Positions 1-10,489 of a DNA stretch of 64,000 bases are shown here, in pieces (within the stretch, counting starts at the first letter, position 1; each line of letters begins with the position of its first letter). A program made the translations under genes and the position numbers. Source of the stretch: Kuschelorhynchus macadamiae (Eukaryota > Arthropoda > Insecta > Coleoptera > Curculionidae); assembly GCA_030620095.1 (NCBI GenBank), contig JAUTXW010000955.1, forward strand, positions 1 to 64,000, in the 5' to 3' direction. The notes beneath the pieces are model-generated. The model did no database searches. It saw only the letters and a list, made by a program, of their open reading frames with translations, and was not told the DNA's origin.

Positions 1-920
1 TAAAAATGCTAAAAAAAGATGGATGCTCCTGAGAACATTGAAATCGCGAAAAAAGGTCTAGACAAGAAGACAAATAGTGAACTGGAAAGGAATCACTTTA
101 TAGAAGCACCATTGGCCACAAATATATTTAAAGTATGACATCATAACCTCACATATTTTTCAACCTTAAACACTGCCAGCGCCATTGCTTCTAACCTAAG
201 AGATTTTATTTATTTTTATTTTCATTGTTCGATGTAGTGTTTTTGCCATTTATGTAATGTTTTAATTAGTTTTCTTTGTGTCCTATCCGCTTTGTACCTT
301 TTACTCAGTTTGACAAGTGACCCAATTTTATTATTCTACTAAACAATTTTCTCATTTGTACATGTAACTTTCAGATATGAAAATGCTTGGTTAGTTTTTG
401 AAAATGGTATATTAAAGAAACGCGTCGAACTAATTAAATACTAATAAAGATTGTGGAGAAATAGACCTAATTTTCTTTCTTTTGTAAAATCCAAATCTAG
501 AGCTATCAGTAAGAAAATGGTTTGATGAAGTGTATAATAGCAAAACAGATATTTATTTAATTATAAAAAAATATAAATGTAAAGCCTACAAGCCCAAAAA
601 TTATATACACATTAGGAGACGATGATGAAACACATCGGTTTGACTTTTGTCTGAAAATTGGAAAGACGTTTAGACAAACAGTTTTGATATTGCTTTGCCG
701 AAGAGTACACTTTTAGTACAAATAGAGTAGTACCTATCCCAACGTAATTGTCGAATTGGGTCACAAGGAAATCTAAATTTTCTACATCATTAGAAGTTAG
801 AAGTTCAAGAAAGTCATTGTTTGGTCCGCTATTACTTTCTCCCAAATAATATATTTTTCCGAGATAACTTAAATCAAGAATCATACTTTGAGATGTTAAA
901 CACTTTTTCTAGCTAAAATT
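1..920. other. No gene recognised; AT-rich non-coding stretch
   Basis: No conserved motif was seen on either strand. A 90-codon open frame at 612-884 (-) has no domain I can recognise and is probably chance. This stretch may belong to the decayed element whose transposase relic starts near position 925, but no terminal repeat was found. Confidence 0.5.
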
Positions 921-924
921 TGAA

Positions 925-1250
925 GATGAAATGTTAGAGGAAAGCTTATTTTCAACAAGATAGATGTTATGCTTATTCAACCCCTAAAACTTTAGAAAAA
1001 TAAGACTGGATAGACAGACCATTTCCAAATGGTGGTAAATTTAGGCCCATTTACTGGCCAGCCAGTTGCACTGACTTGACGACATTGATTGCATTGATGA
1101 TTTTTAACAGAAGAGGTGGACCACATAATATTGAAATTCTAAAAACTATAATAATTGAAGCTGTTGCCTAAATAAAATAAAAGATCTTTGCCATTGTGGG
1201 TATGAAGATCTCAAAGAACTTTTGAAAATAGCAGCAGTGGTAGTCCCATT
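925..1250 (+). pseudogene. Decayed DD41D-type mariner-like transposase, C-terminal catalytic part
   Basis: Reading the plus strand gives YFQQDRCYAYS, then WIDRPFPNGG, then FRPIYWPASCTDLTTL. These are degraded forms of the blocks QQDGAPPHYS, WIGR and WPARSPDLTPLDF, which surround the second and third catalytic acids in the intact transposase at 8271-9437. A stop interrupts the block just before DWIDR, and the third catalytic Asp is not preserved. The relic is short, with no N-terminal half and no terminal repeats that I could find. Assignment to the DD41D-like group comes from similarity to the other copies in this window. Confidence 0.7.
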
Positions 1251-1799
1251 TTCCTCTAATTGGTTTAATTAATATTTCGCTTCCTTATATTTTTTTGTGG
1301 AAGTTACTTTAAGCACCTTTTTTATATAGCGTTTTCCTTATAAATAAGAAATAATGGTAGATTACTCTTTAACAAAAAACATGTTTTTTAAGTTTTTAAG
1401 CTTCTTGTATAACAAAACTGACTTCTCTGAACGTAAATTGTATTTTTTTTAACCCTTTTTCAGATAAAAGTCCTGAAATATCTAAAAAAAAAATCTGCTT
1501 GCATGGCTCTAAAATTAATGTTTTTATTGAAAGCGATTCATGTTTCTAGTTGATCTCAGCTAGTTCATTTAGATATCAAATGTATTTTATTAGAAATCGT
1601 AAAAGTAGCTGTGTGAAAAAAATGTTTTTCAAAAAAGAAATTTATTTTTTGTTCAGTGACATTATTGAAACCTTCATATTTTGTCATTGCGTGTAAGGTA
1701 TACAGGTGTTCTTTGTTTAACTTGTCAATGTAGCAACGACAAAGCTTGTTAATGTCTGCAAGTAATCAGTAAAATGGGGCTTAATCATATAAAGTGATA

Positions 1800-2738
1800 A
1801 AGTAGAAACTGTCCGTCTTGTCGGGGATAATATTAGGTCATTTCGACAAGCTGCAATAGAATTTAATAGAAGGCTTCCAGATCGGCTACCACTTCGTCAC
1901 AAAGTAGTGGCTAAAATTAATAATTTGTTAAATAATACTGGATATGTAGCAAAAGTAGCAATTTAGCTGATAGGGTGCACCCGGATGATAATTAATTTTA
2001 CATCGTTTTCGTCAAAACCCAAAAGCCAGTATAAGAAAGAGTTACGCTTGGCTTATGAGAAAGTTTGAAGGTGTCTAAAAAGAAATAGATTGAAGGCATT
2101 TAAACCAAAATATTTACATATTTTGCAGGACGGTGGAAATGTGCTACTTGGCACAGGGTGAGCTTCTCAATGATCGACACTTTTTAAAAAATATCCTTTT
2201 TTTGTGACGAGGCAATATTTACAACAAATGGAGTCGTGTCCAGTGAGAATTGTCGCTACTGGGCTCAGGGAAATCCGCACTGGGTCATAAATTGTAAATA
2301 TCAGTATGTACAAAAAGTAAATGTGTGGTGTGGAATATTAAATGAACAGATAATTCAACCATTTATAAATAGACAATTTAACAGCAAATCTTTTAGAAAT
2401 TCAAATTTCGTAGTTTCTAGATACTTTACCACTGGCAGTGATTCAAAAATTAATTTTTCAATTAAAATTTTCCTGGAAAGTGGATAGGACCAAATAGGAA
2501 TAGTCACCTACTTCGCCGGACATAAAGCTCTTAGATTTTTACTTTTGGGGTTGTATTAATCAAAAAGTATATGAGGAAAGGCCTCGCAACAGAAAAGAAC
2601 TATGTCGGAAGGGTCAAGAAGCTTGTGAGGAAGTCACACCTTCCGAGTTGAGAAAAGTAATTTTGATCATCCGTCGAAGGATTGAGAAATATATAGAGAT
2701 AGAAAGCGATCTTGTTGAGAAAACCCCAATTGTGTAGT
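1800..2738 (+). pseudogene. Broken DD41D-type transposase inside the long-inverted-repeat relic
   Basis: The N-terminal part (from about 1803) reads VETVRLVGDNIRSFRQAAI followed by EFNRRLPDRLPLRHK, matching the first helix-turn-helix of the 8271-9437 transposase. At 2236-2487 a frame reads SSENCRYWAQGNPHWV and QKVNVWCGILNEQIIQPF, the block between the first and second catalytic acids. Later the sequence reads FTFGVV in one frame and YEERPRNRKELCRKG in another, matching the region after the third acid. Several frameshifts and stops separate these blocks, and the QQDGAPPH motif is not recognisable. This is a dead copy of the same broad family as the intact element. Confidence 0.8.
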
Positions 2739-2884
2739 GAATTTGTTGTTTTATTGTTCTTGACTATTTATTTTAATTTCTAGAACTAAACTCTTCAACC
2801 TTATTGTGTTACTAAATTTTTAAATTTTTTTTTAATAAACTAGCATAGATCAACGAGACAAATGAATCATTTTTAATATAATCT

Positions 2885-3225
2885 TTTTTTTTGAAGAGAA
2901 GAGACATAATTTTTTTCATATGGAATCATTTCATTTCTCAGCAAAGGTTATTTATAATAAAAGTTTTTGCACCTCGTTAAACTACCAAGGCGACTATCAA
3001 ATCCCCTAAAAAATGTCCAAAATACAATTTTTTTCTAAAGTGGAAAATATTTGAACTTTCTTCTTAATCATATTTTAATAATTTGCGTCCCATATATCAT
3101 GTTTTTTAGAGGGTTTGTTAGATGCCCTGTTAGTTTAAAGAGATGCAAACACTTTTATCAAGCATAATTTTTTTTTGAGAAATGAAAAACAAAATATTTT
3201 CCCATATGGAGAGCTGATTCCTTCG
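2885..3225. mobile_element. Small palindromic (MITE-like) insert inside the relic element
   Basis: The segment at about 2918-3010 pairs imperfectly with the reverse complement of about 3105-3210. Matching blocks are CATATGG, ATTTCTC, AAAAGTTTTTGCA/TGCAAACACTTTT, TTAAACTA/TAGTTTAA and CCCCTAAAAAATG/TTTTTTAGAGGG. No open frame is present. It sits between the transposase relic and the right arm of the larger element, so it is probably a later nested non-autonomous insertion. Target duplications were not identified. Confidence 0.55.
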
Positions 3226-3730
3226 GTCACTGTATCTGAAAAACTGTTCAACTAAGCCATTTTACTACTTACTTGCAGACATTGACATCATCATTGTTAA
3301 ACTGACAAGTTATAGAAAAAATACCTTACACACAATGACAAAATAAGAAGGTTTGAATAATGAGAGTGAACAAAATGTAAATTCATTTTTTAAAAAATAT
3401 TTTTCCACACTGTTTTTGTGATTTCTAATAAAATACAATAGATATCTAAATAAATTAGCTGAGACCAACTAGACACATGAATCTCCTTTAATAAAAACAT
3501 TATTTTTATAGCCATGCATATTTTGTTTTTAGATATTTCACGGCTTTGTCTAAAAAACGGTTCAACGTGGCCTCTTAAAATTTGGTATTCTACGGTTTTT
3601 GGTAACGCTTAAAAAGAATATGCCACTATTATTTTAGAAAAAAAAATTTGCTAATATACTTTTCTATTTCTATAAGTACGCACGTCAATCCTATATTTTA
3701 AATTTGATTTTAACGATTGAGTCGGCTTAA

Positions 3731-4172
3731 GGGAGAATGCACGCAAAAAGTGAAAAACCAGCGACAAGGTCTAGTCGAGTTCAAAGTAAGATGAAAAGGT
3801 ACCTACATATTAGAAAAAACTTTCGGCACGTCCGACCTCAAAAAAATGTGTTATGTATAGGCAATTTAAATTACATTTCGGTTAAAAATGGAATCACAAT
3901 CATTTTATCATTTTAAATTTTGCGGTTACGTAGACAAAGTATCAATGTAAGTCGGTAAAGAGCCATTTTGTGGAAAATTATATGCGAAGGCATTTGCGTC
4001 AAAAAGTGGTCAAAAAATGGACGAAAATGGACAAATCTACTTCTATTTTATAATTCTAGATTTGATTTTTTCATAAAAATTCGCATTTGGCGCCCAACTG
4101 TACATATTTTCCTATTAAAATCACATTGAAACTAATACATATCTCTTACATAATACTGCGTGCAGTTCCCCC
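3731..4172. mobile_element. TTAA-flanked MITE, probably piggyBac-type non-autonomous element
   Basis: A 442-bp segment starts GGGAGAATGCACGCA at 3731 and ends TGCGTGCAGTTCCCCC at 4172, so the ends are inverted repeats of about 15 bp with one indel. It is flanked exactly by TTAA at 3727-3730 and 4173-4176. A TTAA duplication and ends beginning with a run of G or C are the signature of piggyBac-superfamily transposons. No transposase is encoded inside, so it would need one in trans. The link to the piggyBac relic at 47540-49264 is not shown by sequence. Confidence 0.75.
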
Positions 4173-4176
4173 TTAA

Positions 4177-5084
4177 CTTATTAGTCCAAGTTTGATATTG
4201 ATCCATCAAAAAATAACCGAAATATAGGGGTGGCTCACATAAAAGCAGATCACGCTGTAGATATCTCTTCCCTTATACTTTCGAAGTTTTTTTATTAAAA
4301 AATAAATGCAACAGTATGTCAACAAGTATATAGATACAAACTAAAAAGACAATTAAAAACAATTAAGTTTATATCACTTAAGGAAATTATTTACTGCACT
4401 AATTAATAATTTTGTTCATGAATCATATCATCTGTTCTAGTTAGTGATTTTATATGTCACATTTTTACAGACAGATTCTCAATTACCTACTGCTTTACTT
4501 TCTTGAATATGCATGAACAAATTATACCACTATTTTTTGCTTTCTTTTCAATAATTCTTGGTCTATTTACACACATGCCCAGCCACTGTAAGGCATAAAT
4601 TTAGCATTATTTTCCGAAGAACACATATAGTTTATATAACTGCAAACAAGCCCGATTTCTACAATCTAGACCCAAAGAGAGAGTTTCTCGATAATGTTAA
4701 ATATATAGAAATAAGTAAATAAAAGATTGTTATGAAACTTTGCGGCTGATACATAAGGATCTATGGTCATAAAAATTTCATTTCAACAACTCACTACCGC
4801 AATATAAGAAAATTCTGTTACCAAACCCAAATGATTCTGCCAAATAAAATTAGTGTTTTTTACCTAAAAGCCTGAGGTGAATCAAAAAACGAGAAGCTAG
4901 TCAGTCAATCTGGCCAACGAAGACAGAACCCATTGTGTATAGGGAACGCATAATGTCTATAATTCGATCGGATTTGAACTAGAGAACTGTCATAGACTAG
5001 TTGCCCGATATAGACGGAAAAACACTAAATAGGTGATTGCCGGCCCCGTCACGATACCTACGCAGGAACAATGATTGTTGCGAT
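4177..5084. other. No feature recognised
   Basis: AT-rich sequence without a convincing open frame, repeat or terminal motif on either strand. Confidence 0.5.
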
Positions 5085-5600
5085 CGGTCATCTGCAAGCG
5101 AAGAACTACGAAGCACTAGAGTGGACGAAAATAGTACAACGTGCTGCGGTGCTTCAATGCATTCTCCCTCTTCAATTAGTCGATTCTTCTGTGTAAGTTG
5201 CGCGCCATCCGAGTGGACATGCGGCAGGTGTAAACATATTGTAATCACCATTATTATGTAAAGACGACCTATTTTTAATCGACATTATGTGATGCGTTAT
5301 TGTGTTTGTTTTGTTTAACGTCCACGTGAAGAGGTAGCACTTGAATCAATTTCGCTTCGTTAATGTGTTTGTTCGTAAATATGTAAATATATATTTATGA
5401 TTTTTTGATTCATCTTTATTATAGGGTTTCATATGCATAGAAAGGAAATAATACTGATATGTATGTAATGAAATAGCTGACTAAACAATTTTTGACACGA
5501 CACATTCTTTTCAAAAGTAATATAAGGAGTGTAATGGAAGTTGTCTATACTATACCGTCATCTAAATATGTTTTCTGCACTCTAAATTTTTTAATCTTAA
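5085..5600. repeat. Dispersed repeat, copy 1
   Basis: Blocks such as CTAGAGTGGAC, GTGCTTCAATGCATTCTC, ATTATGTGATGC and GTCCACGTGA recur in the same order and orientation at 6830-7071. The continuation CATAGAAAGGAAATA (about 5437) recurs at about 10010. So this is a repeat of roughly 500 bp present twice in the window. Overlapping opposite-strand frames at 4997-5251 and 5037-5261 fall inside it and look non-coding. It could be a retroelement terminal repeat or a MITE; I cannot decide. Confidence 0.65.
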
Positions 5601-6829
5601 TGTTACAAGGTTTTGGTTTCTTTTGGTCGAAATTTCACCAAATCCTTTAATCAATTTACAAAATATTTTTGGGTAGATGTTTATGGTGGCAGTACCTAAT
5701 GAGTTTATTTCACAAATGCCTATTACATTGTCTTTGACGGTTTAGATCGTAATTATATTTTCCACTACTTACAAGATAAGACAGATAAAAAGAAAAAATG
5801 CCAATTTGGACGATATCTTCAACTACAATAGCAAGGTCAAATTTAAACAAACAAAAAAATCATGTCCAAAAAAATAGTGCTTAAGATTCTAATACACCAA
5901 ATCAAGTTAATATTAATAATAATATAAAAAGAGGTCTCTTTATGTTATATTTAGATTTTAACGAAACTTTATGACATCATTACTCAAAAAGAAATAGCAA
6001 AAATACACTTTGTTCTGGTAGTTGAAACTGATCTATTAAGTTTCAGTATGATCATATGAACCGAATCCATTCGTACAATTAGCAAAACAAGTAGTATGAT
6101 AATTGAAAATATTTGCCAAATAAAATTTAATAAAGTTATCACGCAAAGTTTGAATGCAGAAAAGGTTTTGTCTTGGAGTAATTAGGCACTTATTAAGTAA
6201 ACAACGATGGAACTATTTTAGTTAAAATAAGTCTATCTTCGGTTTCTTCTGTAATTGTACATTAAAATTTTAGTTATTTACTTATTAACAATATTTAAGG
6301 TTATATCGATCTAATTGATCTTACAAAATAGCAGAATCATTTCATAGCGCATCAGATGAGTAGGAATCTGTAAAGGGCAAATTGATATTTTGCGAAACAA
6401 ACACGAATAGGGTCAGTTGATTCGAGGCGAATCGATCTCATCGTGTGAAACAAATACGCTTCTTGTCTGTCATACGAATTTTTCCTAAGAACGAATTTTT
6501 TTGCTATACGTTACGCAGGTCCCTCTATGATGGGGCCCTATTCATGATTCAAAAAGATCTAGTTTTATTTATTTTTTAATCAAACAAATAAGTTGCTCAA
6601 GGTGTCTCTGCGGAGCTCTATTTAGCCTAGGTTGTTGCCTACTCAGCCTAATGGAAGATCCGCGCCTGAGGACAAAAGCGATTAGATAGGCCAAAAGCTC
6701 CATATTTTTGTTACAAAACATAGATTAGAATTTTTTGTCCTGGACATTTGGTAGAATCGAATCAAAAAAAAAGGCACATATTTTTAGTTTTAAATTTTAA
6801 AGAAAATTATTTTCCAAAGTGTGCTATAC
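5601..6829. other. No feature recognised
   Basis: AT-rich intergenic sequence. No conserved protein motif or clear repeat was found. Confidence 0.5.
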
Positions 6830-7071
6830 TGACTTGACGACAGTATAAATAACTAAGCACTATAGTGGACAATAGTACTGCGCTGCTTCAGTGCATTCTC
6901 TCTGTTTAATTAGACAATTCTTGTGTTTTAAGTTGCCCGTCATACTACTATACTAGACGATTTATTTTTCTTCGTTATTATGTGATGCTTTATTTAGTGT
7001 AATTGTGTAACTTCCACGTGAGAAGGCAACACTTGAGTCTATTTCCATTTGTTAATGTATTTGTAAATAAA
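6830..7071. repeat. Dispersed repeat, copy 2, left piece
   Basis: This is the diverged counterpart of 5085-5400, with matching blocks GCACTATAGTGGAC, GCTTCAGTGCATTCTC, TTATGTGATGC and CCACGTGA in the same order. It stops at 7071, where the foldback element begins with CAGGGTG. The rest of the repeat resumes at about 9976. Confidence 0.65.
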
Positions 7072-7904
7072 CAGGGTGTTTTTTAATGCTATACATGCTA
7101 ACAAAAAAAGAAAGACGTAATTTGTTTCCTTATTTTAGGACTAAAAGTTCGTATAAATATGTGCCCGCAAGGCCTTCGTTTATTTTGTTTTCTAACTTCT
7201 TGGTTTCTTACTTTATTCCGCTATTTTGAACTGCCAGTTAGCAAAATGCTAACGCTCTACACATTTAAAATTTGATGTTATTTTCTTCTATTTTTATTTT
7301 GATTGCTAAGAATGCAGGATACAAATTTTTGGTTTATTTTAGAACTAAAAGTTCTTATAAACATATATTCGAAAGGCCCTCGTTTTTGAGACATATGGTG
7401 TTAAAGTCTAATATTTTAGTTTTTTTTTAATTTTAACATCCTGTATCTCAAAAACTAAGGCCTTTCGAACACATGGTTATATGAACTTTTAGACCTAAAA
7501 TAAATGAACCAAAACATCATGTGCTGCATTTTTAGCAATCAAAATAAAAACAGAAAGAAATGACAAAATTATAAATGTTTAAAACCTTAGTATTTTGTTA
7601 ATTAACGTTTAAAGGGTTCAAAATATCCGATTAAAGTAAGAAACGAAAAAGTTAGAAAACAAAATGAGGTAAAGGTGTCTTGACTTAGTAACACCCAGTA
7701 AATTTTTGTAAAATTATTTATATCCATTTTGTAGAAATTGCTTACAATGTAGTGAGTCTTAAATTTAAATAATTAATCTCTAGAAATACACCCTGTATCT
7801 CAAAAACGAAGGTTTTGTGGACGCATGTTTATATACATTTTTAGTCCTAATATAAAACAAAAAATTACGTTCTTCATTTTTAGCAATCAACTAAGGACAC
7901 TCTG
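7072..7904. mobile_element. Non-autonomous foldback element with inverted modules
   Basis: The left end CAGGGTGTTTTTTAATG matches the reverse complement of the right end (CAGAGTGTCCTTAGTTG). Inside, a module containing GACTAAAAGTTC and AAGGCCTTCGTTT occurs four times. Two copies are on the minus strand (about 7105-7172 and 7322-7395) and two on the plus strand (about 7437-7510 and 7787-7860), three of them joined to ATCTCAAAAAC or its complement. The stretch around 7185-7310 also pairs with about 7545-7670. The whole element could therefore fold into a long hairpin. No coding sequence is present. A related module copy lies near 22915. Confidence 0.6.
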
Positions 7905-7910
7905 TGTATA

Positions 7911-8204
7911 CAGTGTGTATCAGCCAAATGGAATAAATTCGATAATAAATAAATAGGGTCGTGTTCGGAAAAACGCTTGGACCCGTCGATTGGTATTTTT
8001 AGTTTCTCATTTTCTCCAATAAAAACTTTTTATACAGGGTGTGTCCTGTAACAGTGGTCAATGCCAACTTTCTTATTTCAAATGCAACACCCCGGATATT
8101 ATTTAATTTTTGGATTCTTTAGGAGATTCTAAACATATTTTATGTTCAATGTCCTATACCTATCTTCAACTATTTCGGCAATATTAAGTGTTTTCAAATT
8201 TATT
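7911..8204. repeat. Left TIR of the complete DD41D element
   Basis: About 294 bp, matching the reverse complement of 9681-9973 with only scattered differences, for example AGGGTCGTGTT against the complement of AACACGCCCCC. It contains an internal ATACAGGGTGTGTCC motif resembling a second, inner transposon end. Confidence 0.85.
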
Positions 8205-8270
8205 GCAAAAATTAAGATTAAAAAAATAAAATTATTTATTTCTTCATAATGTATAAACAAAAGTAAAAAG

Positions 8271-9437
8271 TTAATTTAGAAACTGTTGAATATGCTCGCC
8301 GCGAACGTCTTGGCAAATTCCTAATCTTAAATAGAAATTTCTTCTAACGTTATTTAGCATCTCAGGCGTGACCGATCTAATCGCAAGCGTTATTCGTCTT
8401 CTTAAGTCAGCTAAGTCGAGGGGTTTAGTTTTGTATACAACATTTTTAATATGTCCCCATAAGAAAAAGTCTAATGGCGTCAGATCAGGGGATCGCGCTG
8501 GCCATTCTATCGATCCTCGTCTCCCTATCCACCAATTTGGAAATATTCCGTTGAGGTACTGCCGGACATTAATTTGGTAATGGGGCGGTGCTCCATCTTG
8601 CTGAAACCATATCATATTCGCTGGAACTTGTGGGTTTGCTGGATCCGGATACAAATTTGTCAAAGTTGGCACGACATTATTTTGGAGCAGTGCTAAATAA
8701 TTATCGCCATTCAAATTGCCGTCAATGAAAAAGGGGCCTATGATATGATCCCTTACATTTCCTGCCCAAACATTAACCTTTTCAGGATATTGAGTATGTT
8801 CTTCGCTGATCCAGTGAGGATTTTCCCTAGACCAATAGCGGCAATTTTGACGATTTACATGACCGTGAAGTGTAAAGGTGCACTCATCCGAAAACAAAAC
8901 ATGTTCTAATTGAATAACATTGTTATCTAACATAGCCATGATTTGTCCACAAAAATAAGTTCTCCTATCATAATCGTCTTCCATGAGCTCCTGAGTTGGT
9001 ATCACTTTATAGGGATGCATTTTATTTTCTTTTAATGTTCGAATAATCGACGAATGGCTAATATCGAACATTGCGGCGGCTTGTCGACTAGAAATATGTG
9101 GGTTTTCCTCAAACTCAAGCATAATATCCAATTTAGTATCATCATTTATTGAATTGGCAGCTGCTTTTTTTATCTGCCTCACATGTCCAAGCTCGCGAAA
9201 CTGCTTTTCTATTTTACTAATTGTCCCTTGGGATATATGCGGCAAATTTGGAAATTTTTCATGAAATAAGCGAGCAACTTCCATTTGTGTTCGTGTGTTA
9301 TCTCCATAACCAATCATTTGTAGAATTGTTATTTTATGCATTTCTGTTAAATGAACCATTTTTCTGATATTAGGTATTATGCAGTTAACGAAATTCAAAA
9401 GACTATGACACTGACACTGACAACTACTGTCTTGCAA
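8271..9437 (-). CDS. Intact Tc1/mariner-superfamily transposase (DD41D spacing)
   Basis: Cut-and-paste transposase, expected to act in the nucleus on the TIRs that flank it. The frame is 388 codons. Met27 (at 9359) is the likelier start, because the first 26 residues are Cys-rich and unlike a DNA-binding domain, whereas MVHLTEMHKITILQMIG opens the family's N-terminal helix-turn-helix. A second HTH-like block reads NPHISSRQAAAMFDISHSSI. The catalytic acids lie in VLFSDECTF, WFQQDGAPPHY and ARSPDLTPLDFFLWG. Counting gives 41 residues between the second and third Asp. There are no internal stops or frameshifts, and the protein ends at 8271 just inside the left TIR. The family call is from motifs; the exact subfamily name is not determined. 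Confidence 0.92.
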   Translation of the reverse strand: MQDSSCQCQCHSLLNFVNCIIPNIRKMVHLTEMHKITILQMIGYGDNTRTQMEVARLFHEKFPNLPHISQGTISKIEKQFRELGHVRQIKKAAANSINDDTKLDIMLEFEENPHISSRQAAAMFDISHSSIIRTLKENKMHPYKVIPTQELMEDDYDRRTYFCGQIMAMLDNNVIQLEHVLFSDECTFTLHGHVNRQNCRYWSRENPHWISEEHTQYPEKVNVWAGNVRDHIIGPFFIDGNLNGDNYLALLQNNVVPTLTNLYPDPANPQVPANMIWFQQDGAPPHYQINVRQYLNGIFPNWWIGRRGSIEWPARSPDLTPLDFFLWGHIKNVVYKTKPLDLADLRRRITLAIRSVTPEMLNNVRRNFYLRLGICQDVRGEHIQQFLN

Positions 9438-9680
9438 AGAGAAAGGCCAGGCATTTTACACAAAAGTAAACAAAACTTAAAAGTAAACAAAACTGGCTCT
9501 TTTTGTTCCATATCAATAAAAAGGAACGCTAAAATAGTTTTTGCTTACATTCTTAATATGAAGACCTAAATGGTAAATAAGTATTGAGTGTGTTGTAGCG
9601 AATTTTTGTAATCAAATAAATAGTTCAGTAACCAGAGCCACTTTCATGAATAATAATAAATTCGAAATAAATAAAATAAA

Positions 9681-9973
9681 AATAAATTTGAAAACACTTA
9701 ATATTGCCGAAATAGTTGAAGATAGGTATAGGACATTGAACATAAAATATGTTTAGAATCTCCTCAAAATCCAAAAATTAAATAATATCCGGGGTGTTGC
9801 ATTTGAAATAAGAAAGTTGGCATGGACCACTGTTACAGGACACACCCTGTATAAAAAGTTTTTATTGGAGAAAATGAGCAACTAAAAATACCAATCGACG
9901 GGTCCAAGCGTTTTTCCGAACACGCCCCCATTTATTTATTATCGAATTTATTCCATTTGGCTGATACACACTG
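9681..9973. repeat. Right TIR of the complete DD41D element
   Basis: Reverse complement of 7911-8204, ending GATACACACTG immediately before the TA duplication. Confidence 0.85.
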
Positions 9974-9975
9974 TA

Positions 9976-10195
9976 TGTTATTTTTAGTGGTCATTATTAT
10001 TAGCTATTATACATAGAAAGGAAATAACTGACATACAAGATTATTGATTAATTGACTTGCAACGTTTTTTTCAATAGTAATAGATTGGTAATAGAAGTTG
10101 TTACTAAATTTGGGAAATTTGCCAGATCGTATTTTACGTTGAAATAGGACACAAGACGGTTTTTTCAATTTAATATGAACCACTACCACAACCAC
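9976..10195. repeat. Dispersed repeat, copy 2, right piece
   Basis: The stretch with CATAGAAAGGAAATA, then AATAGTAATA and TAATAGAAGTTGT, corresponds to about 5430-5560 of copy 1. This suggests the left piece (6830-7071) and this piece were once continuous before the insertions at 7072-9975. Confidence 0.5.
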
Positions 10196-10489
10196 AGGGC
10201 GAAATTAAAGGCATCGTAAGCCCTAGGCCTTAGACTCGTAGGCCCTAAGAACATTTTACATTTTATGGCACGTAACTACATGTTCCTAATAAGCTTCGTG
10301 TGCCAGATTATCGCTTGTTGACTATAAGGTCATTTTGAAATATTTTTCTAGTTTATAAAATTTCCATCAAATAACGAGATTTTAAATTTTTCCGGCAAAG
10401 CCAAAATCCTGCGATAACGCCAGACTAGAAAAAAAATCGTACTCAACAATTTACTTAAATACCATATTTCAGGAAATCTACAGACTACA

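Larger units (their letters stand above)
1441..3571. mobile_element. Relic mariner-like element bounded by long inverted repeats (about 330 bp)
   Basis: The stretch 1441-1770 reappears as its reverse complement at about 3233-3571. Shared blocks include TTTTGTCATTG, GTGTAAGGTA, ACTTGTCA and TGTCTGCAAGTAA, and further out a TATTAGAAATC/GATTTCTAATA pair and TGCATGGCT. Between the arms lies a broken transposase (1800-2738) and a second palindromic insert (2885-3225). The arms have diverged and carry small indels, so the element is old. I could not place the exact ends or a TA duplication, so the outer limits are approximate. Confidence 0.7.
7911..9973. mobile_element. Complete DD41D mariner-like transposon with ~294-bp TIRs and TA duplication
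   Basis: The element is 2063 bp and begins CAGTGTGTATCAGCC at 7911. It ends with the exact complement at 9973 and is flanked by TA on both sides (7909-7910 and 9974-9975). The TIRs run from 7911 to about 8204 and from about 9681 to 9973 and are almost identical. Between them lies one uninterrupted transposase gene on the minus strand. Nearly identical TIRs plus an open transposase indicate a recent, possibly still competent, insertion. It sits directly after the foldback element and splits the dispersed repeat. Confidence 0.9.

Noticed and set aside
612..884. 90-codon open frame on the minus strand
   Set aside because: No recognisable domain, signal or conservation; likely chance in AT-rich DNA.
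4997..5261. Overlapping opposite-strand frames of 84 and 74 codons
   Set aside because: They lie within the dispersed repeat, and the diverged copy at 6830 does not keep either frame.
8368..8580. Plus-strand frame within the DD41D transposase
   Set aside because: Antisense shadow of the intact transposase at 8271-9437.
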